Assembly: GCA_942493235.1 (NCBI GenBank)
Contig: OW818676.1
Span: 4,030,001 to 4,094,000 of the forward strand
DNA: 64,000 bases
Origin: ENR-C587 sp942493235
GTDB lineage: Bacteria > Bacteroidota > Ignavibacteria > Kapaibacteriales > UBA2268
Direction: 5' to 3'
The notes beneath the pieces are model-generated. The model saw nothing but the letters and a program-made list of their open reading frames with translations, had not been told where the DNA came from and did not search any database. Made by a program: the position numbers and the translations under genes. The first letter of the stretch is position 1. Every line of letters begins with the position of its first letter. Of this stretch, positions 57,510 to 64,000 are shown one piece after another.

Positions 57510-58151
57510 GTAAATCTCCAAATTGTTTAATAAAATATTATTTTAATATATCTATATATAATTGTTGCTTTCTCTCGATTAACAAATCATTTTATAGTAA
57601 ACTTCATAGAATACAAATTCTTACAAGAATGCGTCTCTCCATTTGCATCTCTTTTTTTTAACAATACACTAAATACTTTTAATACTTTAAGGAACTTTAT
57701 GATGGCTTTATTTGAGGTTAGAATATTTCTTTTTGGCATAATAATACTATCTATACTATAATATAGATAATTATAATCATTTTTAACAGGTGCATTATTC
57801 AATATACTGCCATAACTGCTAAAATATGACTTATTGCCAATTAACAATAATATTTCTCTCATAGAATCCCTTTATTTTTAAATTGAATTGAATAAAACTT
57901 CCGCGTTTTTAAGCTTTAACAATTCACTTTATTCTTTAATATCATAGGCTTAAGCAAATCCTTTAATATTATTTATTTTCCCTTTATTAGTCAATTTCAT
58001 ATATTACTTACTATTTTTTATCATAGTTTGTCCTATACGTAATCCAAATTTAAAAATATCTCCCTGCTAAAACAAGATAATTATTCATTATTAGCTTGAT
58101 TTAATCTTAACATTCCGCTATAATTAATTATTCTGTCTAATAATATACTCC
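57510..58151. other. AT-rich region between the two giant genes
   Basis: No strong promoter is seen for the first giant gene. A possible small gene lies at 57587-57862 (separate entry). The rest is very AT-rich; the duplicated segment begins at 58152. Confidence 0.45.
57587..57862 (-). CDS. possible small hypothetical protein
   Basis: 91 residues of unknown type (MREILLLIGNKSYFSSYGSI...), with AAAGGGA about 6 nt before the ATG, a better ribosome-binding site than most genes here. No signal peptide or motif; the middle is Asn/Tyr-rich and the end Lys-rich. It may be a lineage-specific protein or a gene remnant. Its place between two T9SS giants is the only context. Confidence 0.3.
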   Translation of the reverse strand: MREILLLIGNKSYFSSYGSILNNAPVKNDYNYLYYSIDSIIMPKRNILTSNKAIIKFLKVLKVFSVLLKKRDANGETHSCKNLYSMKFTIK

Positions 58152-58210
58152 TATTTCCCACTCTGAAGTAGTTGTATAAATATTCGGATTATTTTGTATT
58201 TCTGATATGC

Positions 58211-58309
58211 AACCTGACGGTTAACCGTCAGGTTGATGAGTACTCTTTTGATTTTTCAATATTTTATATATTTCAATATTCCGGTATTTCCCCACGCTGA
58301 AGCGTGGGG
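58211..58309. repeat. paired palindromes (perfect AACC-GGTT and CCCCACGC)
   Basis: AACCTGACGGTTAACCGTCA followed by GGTT (58211-58234) is a perfect 24-bp palindrome. CCCCACGCTGAAGCGTGGGG (58290-58309) is the hairpin shared with 50515-50534 and, inverted, with 10634-10653. They lie in the duplicated flank. Confidence 0.8.
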
Positions 58310-58383
58310 TTGATTACTCTCCTATATTCCCAATTTCCCATCCCCGAAACCCCGAACCCCAGCCACCTTTTGCTTTGTAATTA

Positions 58384-58418
58384 AAAAGCCTACTTCCCTT
58401 TAGAGGAAATAGGCTTTT
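58384..58418 (-). terminator. terminator of the second giant T9SS gene
   Basis: Identical copy of the hairpin at 50609-50643 (AAGCCTA ... TAGGCTT) with a T run on the minus strand. Confidence 0.85.
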
Positions 58419-58492
58419 ATTGGATTTGTAAACGGATTTTACTCCGATTATTATCTTATCAATGATCAACTTATCAATTTTTTACTAATCAA

Positions 58493-61400
58493 TTATTTGC
58501 TAACAACTAATTGACGAGTAATTGTCTGACCGTTCATTGTGATTGATATAAAGTAAATACCACTGCTTAAATTAGTTGCATCTATTTTTACATCTTGCTT
58601 ACCACTTAATAAACCGTCGAATAAGTTCATTACTGTTCTACCACTTGCGTCGATTACATTTACTGTTGTATTGCTTGTTGCATTTGTGTTTAATGTAATT
58701 GCTGCTGATCCATTTACTGGATTTGGTGATACTTCACTTACTTGTAAACCGACTATTTCGTTTACATTCATTGAACCTGAAGCTGTAACGCTGATTGTTG
58801 CAGGCAATGATGTTACATCACCGCAATCGTTGCTTATTACTACAGTATATATGAATGTGCCAGCATTTGCTTCGGTTGATGAGTAAGTTTCTTGTCTCGC
58901 TCCGGAGATTTCTACTCCATTGCGGTACCATTGGTAATCTAATACTAACGAAGATACTGCATCTACTGTTAATGTAAATTGTGCACCTTCGGTTATTGCT
59001 GCTGATTGTGGTTGTGTTATTATTTCTGCTTTTTTATTAACTGTTAAAGCTACTGCGTGTGAATTTTCTACTACGTTCATTGGTAATAAAGTTACTGTAG
59101 CATAGTATGAACCTACATTTTGTTCATTTGCATCAACTTGTAGTGTATTGCTTGTTTCAGTTAATAATATTTTGTTATTTGAATTATCAATGAAATACCA
59201 TTCGTATTTGATTGTCGTATTTTCTACATTGCTTGTTGCCTCTACGCTAAATGTTGCAGTGTTACCTTCGCATTCAGTTTGACCAACTGGTTGTGTAGTT
59301 ATCATAAAGTTAACTTGTTTTACAGACGCATCATCAGAACGTACCGGAGCACCGCATTTGCCGATTACTACTACGCTATAATCATTGCGAATGTCTGAAG
59401 TCTCTACATCTTTGATTGTCAATACTGAAGTTCTTGTTCCGCTGAATTTAGTTCCGTCTATTAACGGTTCTGTTCCGCGATACCATTGGTATTCTGCCAT
59501 ATAGTCTTGTGGAGCTCCTGTAGCGTGAGCTTTAACTTCTAATGAAGTTTGACCGCCAATATTTGCATATACGCTTGCAGGTTGAGTTACGATTCTTGTG
59601 TTGCTCATTACATATACTAATGCTGATTTGGTATATAAATAACCATCTCCACCACCGTCTTCAGCACTGATACATCCGTCTAATTGGATTTTACATCTGT
59701 AAACGCCACTATGGTCAAAGTCTGCACTGTTGATTACAAATACAGGTTTGTCTGCTGTTGCATTGTCTGTTACTAATATGTCTTGACCATCTTTTTGCCA
59801 TTGGAATATTTGATTAGCACCTTCGGCTTTTACAGATAGCATTACTTGCTCTTCACGGCAAACTACTTGTCCTTCAGGACTATTAAGTACTTTTACATAA
59901 GGATAAACTATAACGTTTATTTCGTTAGATACTGTTTCTAATATATTACAAACGTCAGAACCGGTTACTCTTAATCTATAAATTCCGCTTTCTTCTACTT
60001 TTGCGTTTAATAACTCAAGAATTGGAGTATTTGCAGTCGGATATACGTTTACGTCGATGTCTGACCATTCGTTTCCGTTTTTAATTTGCCAGAAATATCC
60101 GGTAATTAAACCGTCTATACTTTCAACGTCAGCTGTTAATACTACGTCATTTTCTACGCAATAATTAAATGAATTTTCTTCGCTTACAGTACCATTAGCA
60201 TTGATTACTACATTGCTTACAGGTTCTACTACTGTGATGTTTGAAACTCCTGAGTAAATATTTGCAGCTCCGCAATGTCCAGGACCTCTTACAAGCATTC
60301 TGTATTGTCCGGCTCCCATTAGAGGATTCTCTAATTCAACGCGTAAAGTTTCGCCTATCATACCGGATAGTAATGTCCAATCATGTGTAGTTGTGTTATA
60401 TTTTTCCCATCCGTAGCTATCAATTGTTCCTGCAGCACGAGCGAAAATATCAATATAACCTCTATCTGTACATAATAATTGAGATTCAACAGGGTTAGTT
60501 ACTATATTTATTGCACCTTCTACTCTAATAGTTTTAGCTGTAGAAGTCAATGTGTTTAAGAAACTGGTAACAACCGCTTGATAAATGTTACCAAGTCTGT
60601 TTTCGTTCTCTATTAATAAATTGTATGTGTTTTCAGTTGCATCTTCGATTACTACACCGTTTTCCATCCAAGTATAATCGAATGTCGGAATAGAAGATCT
60701 AACTATACCATCTGCATATCCGTTTAGTTGAGCTTGAACTTGTAATAGCTCTTCAGTTGGAGGATTAGTTATACAATAGAAATTATCAGTATTTACTAAA
60801 TCTTGAGTGAATGCTATTGTAGGCATCACCTCGTCAGCACCCATTTGAGCTTGACCGGCAGCAGTTCTACGTGTAATACCATCCATATCGGTAGTTACTA
60901 TTGCAATAGGCTCGCATAATAAGTCTTCATCAAGAGCTGAAGCACCGTCTAAGTGCAAATCAGTTGCTGATTTGAAAGTTATTTCTTCGTTGTTAGAATT
61001 TACATTTTGTCCGAAACCAGTCTGCAAATCAGTTAATGTAATTCTATCAGCAGAACTTACATAACCTAAGTAAGAAGCTGTGCCGTTAGCATAATATAAA
61101 TTGGAGTTTATATTTGTGAACTGTGCACTTGTACCACTTGTGTATATAGCATAGTTTTTAGCCGATGAACCAGTATTAGACATAGTCAAATTATTAATAA
61201 ATATGTTATTTCTGATATCAAGTCCTGCAACATCAGCTGAATTGATGACAACGCAACCAGACGGAGCTGATACTGATGAAGAAGTTCCGGAAGCCATACT
61301 TCTATCACCTGTTAAATATACTGTATTATGGTAAATATTAATTCCTGTCCCAGATTCAAGATAAAATCCCGCAGCAGGATATGATGCACCACCGGTACCA

Positions 61401-64000
61401 TTACCATTAACATCATAAATAATATTATTTGCAAATGTTAAACCTGCATTAGCAGATGCACTAATACCAAATGCTGCGGCTCTATTTGTACTATTATTAA
61501 CTAAGCCATGAATTTTGTTTAGTTCAAAAATTGAATTAGTAACGCCTGCTCGAACTGATACTGCATCAAAAGTTGAACCTTGAATAATATTGAGTATTTC
61601 ATTATTTTTTGCAACGGCATTAGTAGTATTTATAAATATTAAAGCTGAATATAATATTCTCTCTGTTTCTATACTTGAACCGAAGATATTGTTTTCAACA
61701 TTAATATTGGAAACAGCACCAGTAGTTTCATCGTTTCCAGCAACATATAATCCGAAAAACGAATTATTCATATTATTATTACTAATGTTCAAATTTGCTG
61801 AATTACCTAATACAATCATATCAACGGAATAATTACCATCTGATTCAGTATTTTCTATATTACAATATCTTACATTTACTAAGTTTGAAGAATTTACTAA
61901 TAAAGTATAATATTCATTTTCTTCAGATGTATTTCTGATGGTTAATGACTTTGAAGTACCTGTCATATCAATTCTACCATCAATATTAACTCTTGATACA
62001 TTCATTAACTGAATAAAGCCTTCACCGTAATTAGCAGGTCCGGTAATTGTTCTTGCAGCACCTGTAGGATAAATATTTAAAGAATAATCACCAGTTCCTA
62101 CTTCATCCCATTCAAAGATGTCAACCGGAGCTGTTTCAGTTAAATCACTTGCTATAGCAAAATTAACATTGCCTTTCATACCAAGAATATTTAATTCGGT
62201 AACAGCAGATGATAAACTTTGGAAAGCAGCTGTAGGAATAGCTCCTACTATATATGTTCCAATCATTGGAGACTTAATTTCTCTGTTGCCTTCAGGGGCT
62301 ACAGCTACCAAATATGGAGTAGAGCCAATTGAAAAACCAACTAATGTAGCATCAACAAATCTTCCGCCGGCATACTCTGATATATCAGCTATATCATAAG
62401 ATAGCCAGAAATTGTTTGTTCCATTTAATAATTCAACATCAATACCACTGAATACTATATCGCCATTTGGAGCAAAAGTAACTATAGGTGCACCAATTTG
62501 TGTTGCACCGGCAGGTGAATTAGAAACGCCTGTAAACCAAAGCTTTGCATTTGCGATATCAGATATTAATGTAGTACCGGCATTGTTAAATGTAATTGAT
62601 GAAACATGCAAAGGAGTTCCAGCATTTTGAGTTACAATTTGCGTATTCAAAATCACATTGTCCGATGATGGTGTAGGTGCAGCTACAGTTATAGGTTGAG
62701 TAGCTGTTGCAGATAAATAAACCATCGGAGGAGGAGGTAAAAACTGAACTAAATAATCTTCGGTTTCGCCATAACTATAAGTTCCACAAGGTAAAGCATC
62801 ATTATACTCAGCTGCAACTATTCTCATTCTTGTAGTACCAAGTAAATCGGCATTAGCAGGAATAGTAAATATACTGGAATGAGTATCATCTGTCAATGTG
62901 TTTCCACTTCCTGTATATGCTCCCCAAGCTAACTCATTTGGCAAGTCAAATTGACCATTTCGATTATAATCAATATAAACTTTCAATGAACATGGATAAG
63001 CATAAGTACCTCTATTAACAATACTTACAGACATATTATAAGAATCTCCTGCCACTAATTGAATAGCAGGAACAGTTGTTCCATAATTAGTATATAAAGC
63101 AGTAGCAGTGGAATTACTATATAATGGAGATGCTACCCCATTATTTAGCAAAACCGCAGTAGTAACAGGATTTGTAATAGTTACATTTCCTATATCTTGG
63201 TCATATTCATTTGTAGCTCCCGATTCACAATAAGAACCGAATAAATCAGAAGTTGCACTTACGGCTACAGCGAAGCTGAAAGTACCCCACGCATTTGTAA
63301 TACTCTGGTTCAAAGGTAAAGTATTAGAAGCAGGATTTACTGCTCTAACATATATTTGAGTAGTTGCTAATGCTCCACCGGTATATGGTACTAATAGTGT
63401 ATTTGGGCTTGTAACCCAAGTAGTTCCATCTATCGAAACTTGAAAATCAGCAGGAGGAGTAATAGTTATATTACCGCTTGCAGGCGTAATACCGGTACCG
63501 GTCAATGTATATGACATTGAAGATGAGGTTGTTCCGGGGGCTACAAAGCCATAAGACAAACTCGACGGATTTGAAAATATTGCTAATTTTTCATATTGGA
63601 ATATAGTTCCACTTGCAGGGTAAACAGTTGAAGAAATTGGCAATGTAGCACTATTGGTTGTACCGGATACAGATGTTGCCCAACTGGTTCCAGTTCTGTT
63701 TAGGTAATCAGTATTAGAAAGTCCTCTTATACCTACCTGCCCATCAGCAATTGGTGTATAAGTACTTGTATAAGTAGAACAGTTTCCATATATCATTTGT
63801 ATAATATTTGAAGTTTCATAAAGTTTGATTTGATAATTCAAATCACCGTTATTGACTGATGCAGAAAGAATGCTAATATTCTTCCATTGAATTGTACATA
63901 CTCTATTAGGTGCAGTACCGGTAGTAACAATGCTTACAGAAGCATTAAGTCCCTCTCTGACAATTAAATCACGAGAAAATGGTGATACTACAGGTTGATA
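58493..64000 (-). CDS. giant secreted T9SS protein, 5' end beyond the window
   Basis: At least 1835 codons: the frame stays open from the TTG at 63841 to the last base, encoding there VSPFSRDLIVREGLNASVSI and QWKNISILSASVNNG, so the TTG is not the start. Domains in order: a beta-sandwich (VKLYE-type LNYQIKLYETSNIIQMIYG), a TITPPADFQVSIDGTTW module, a GEVED domain (KVYIDYNRNGQFDLP, YGETEDYLVQFLPPP), a further beta module, a right-handed beta-helix (NLNISNNNMNNSFFGLYV), six Ig-like domains and the T9SS type A tail (VSEVSPNPVNGSAAITLN ... GIYFISI). The last third is nearly identical to the neighbouring giant gene. Likely a surface adhesin or matrix protein secreted by T9SS. Confidence 0.87.
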   Translation of the reverse strand, partial: YQPVVSPFSRDLIVREGLNASVSIVTTGTAPNRVCTIQWKNISILSASVNNGDLNYQIKLYETSNIIQMIYGNCSTYTSTYTPIADGQVGIRGLSNTDYLNRTGTSWATSVSGTTNSATLPISSTVYPASGTIFQYEKLAIFSNPSSLSYGFVAPGTTSSSMSYTLTGTGITPASGNITITPPADFQVSIDGTTWVTSPNTLLVPYTGGALATTQIYVRAVNPASNTLPLNQSITNAWGTFSFAVAVSATSDLFGSYCESGATNEYDQDIGNVTITNPVTTAVLLNNGVASPLYSNSTATALYTNYGTTVPAIQLVAGDSYNMSVSIVNRGTYAYPCSLKVYIDYNRNGQFDLPNELAWGAYTGSGNTLTDDTHSSIFTIPANADLLGTTRMRIVAAEYNDALPCGTYSYGETEDYLVQFLPPPPMVYLSATATQPITVAAPTPSSDNVILNTQIVTQNAGTPLHVSSITFNNAGTTLISDIANAKLWFTGVSNSPAGATQIGAPIVTFAPNGDIVFSGIDVELLNGTNNFWLSYDIADISEYAGGRFVDATLVGFSIGSTPYLVAVAPEGNREIKSPMIGTYIVGAIPTAAFQSLSSAVTELNILGMKGNVNFAIASDLTETAPVDIFEWDEVGTGDYSLNIYPTGAARTITGPANYGEGFIQLMNVSRVNIDGRIDMTGTSKSLTIRNTSEENEYYTLLVNSSNLVNVRYCNIENTESDGNYSVDMIVLGNSANLNISNNNMNNSFFGLYVAGNDETTGAVSNINVENNIFGSSIETERILYSALIFINTTNAVAKNNEILNIIQGSTFDAVSVRAGVTNSIFELNKIHGLVNNSTNRAAAFGISASANAGLTFANNIIYDVNGNGTGGASYPAAGFYLESGTGINIYHNTVYLTGDRSMASGTSSSVSAPSGCVVINSADVAGLDIRNNIFINNLTMSNTGSSAKNYAIYTSGTSAQFTNINSNLYYANGTASYLGYVSSADRITLTDLQTGFGQNVNSNNEEITFKSATDLHLDGASALDEDLLCEPIAIVTTDMDGITRRTAAGQAQMGADEVMPTIAFTQDLVNTDNFYCITNPPTEELLQVQAQLNGYADGIVRSSIPTFDYTWMENGVVIEDATENTYNLLIENENRLGNIYQAVVTSFLNTLTSTAKTIRVEGAINIVTNPVESQLLCTDRGYIDIFARAAGTIDSYGWEKYNTTTHDWTLLSGMIGETLRVELENPLMGAGQYRMLVRGPGHCGAANIYSGVSNITVVEPVSNVVINANGTVSEENSFNYCVENDVVLTADVESIDGLITGYFWQIKNGNEWSDIDVNVYPTANTPILELLNAKVEESGIYRLRVTGSDVCNILETVSNEINVIVYPYVKVLNSPEGQVVCREEQVMLSVKAEGANQIFQWQKDGQDILVTDNATADKPVFVINSADFDHSGVYRCKIQLDGCISAEDGGGDGYLYTKSALVYVMSNTRIVTQPASVYANIGGQTSLEVKAHATGAPQDYMAEYQWYRGTEPLIDGTKFSGTRTSVLTIKDVETSDIRNDYSVVVIGKCGAPVRSDDASVKQVNFMITTQPVGQTECEGNTATFSVEATSNVENTTIKYEWYFIDNSNNKILLTETSNTLQVDANEQNVGSYYATVTLLPMNVVENSHAVALTVNKKAEIITQPQSAAITEGAQFTLTVDAVSSLVLDYQWYRNGVEISGARQETYSSTEANAGTFIYTVVISNDCGDVTSLPATISVTASGSMNVNEIVGLQVSEVSPNPVNGSAAITLNTNATSNTTVNVIDASGRTVMNLFDGLLSGKQDVKIDATNLSSGIYFISITMNGQTITRQLVVSK

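Larger units (their letters stand above)
58152..61292. repeat. segmental duplication, copy 2
   Basis: Partner of 50408-53520. It covers the downstream flank, terminator, T9SS domain, six Ig-like domains and the end of the beta-helix region of the second giant gene. Beyond about 61290 the two genes remain alike in layout but diverge in sequence. Confidence 0.85.

Overview
The window is AT-rich DNA from a bacterium of the Bacteroidota/Chlorobiota (FCB) group. This rests on three things seen in the sequence: giant secreted proteins ending in type IX secretion (T9SS) sorting domains, promoters that fit the Bacteroidetes sigma-A pattern TTG-N19-21-TAnnTTTG, and outer-membrane proteins typical of Gram-negative cells. 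A lineage such as Kapabacteria or Ignavibacteria is possible, but I cannot place it without comparing the 16S rRNA. Menaquinone genes (menG/ubiE, menA), a membrane pyrophosphatase and amino-acid lyases suggest a respiring heterotroph that uses amino acids and peptides.

Layout. 0-5 kb: an acylphosphatase and a patatin/beta-barrel outer-membrane protein, then an unrecognised alpha/beta-hydrolase-like protein. 4.9-9.0 kb (minus strand): a compact set of rdgB, an O-methyltransferase, an unknown exported protein and a PolX-like protein with an apparently dead polymerase site. 9.2-12.2 kb (minus): ferritin-like protein, class II aldolase, and a histidine kinase with a pseudo-receiver. 12.4-15 kb (plus): smpB, and an acyl-CoA carboxyltransferase with its biotin carrier. 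15-20 kb (minus): an exported thioredoxin-like protein, alkaline phosphatase, an SDR and adenylate kinase. 21-23 kb: feoA-feoB. 23-29 kb (minus): Spy-like protein, double-OmpA protein, WG-repeat protein and a small membrane protein. 28.8-35 kb (minus): a complete rRNA operon (16S, tRNA-Ile, tRNA-Ala, 23S, 5S) with four tandem upstream promoters. 35.6-39.4 kb (minus): H+-pyrophosphatase and a ComEA-like protein. 39.8-41.4 kb: menG-menA. 42-48 kb: MFS transporter, DUF1015 protein, aspartase and a DprE2-like SDR. 48.7-50.1 kb (minus): tyrosine phenol-lyase. 50.7-64 kb (minus): two giant paralogous T9SS cargo proteins, the second running off the window edge.

The most notable structures are non-coding. 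The rRNA operon has four promoters with identical 20-nt spacers, an A-tract in each spacer, and a short hairpin immediately after each -7 element. Three intergenic clusters consist of composite hairpin modules whose stems show compensatory changes. There are also several families of small palindromic or MITE-like repeats. The two T9SS genes share a nearly identical segment of about 3.1 kb, covering the Ig array, the sorting domain and the downstream terminator, which indicates recent duplication or gene conversion.

No CRISPR array, prophage, intact transposase or obvious defence island is visible.
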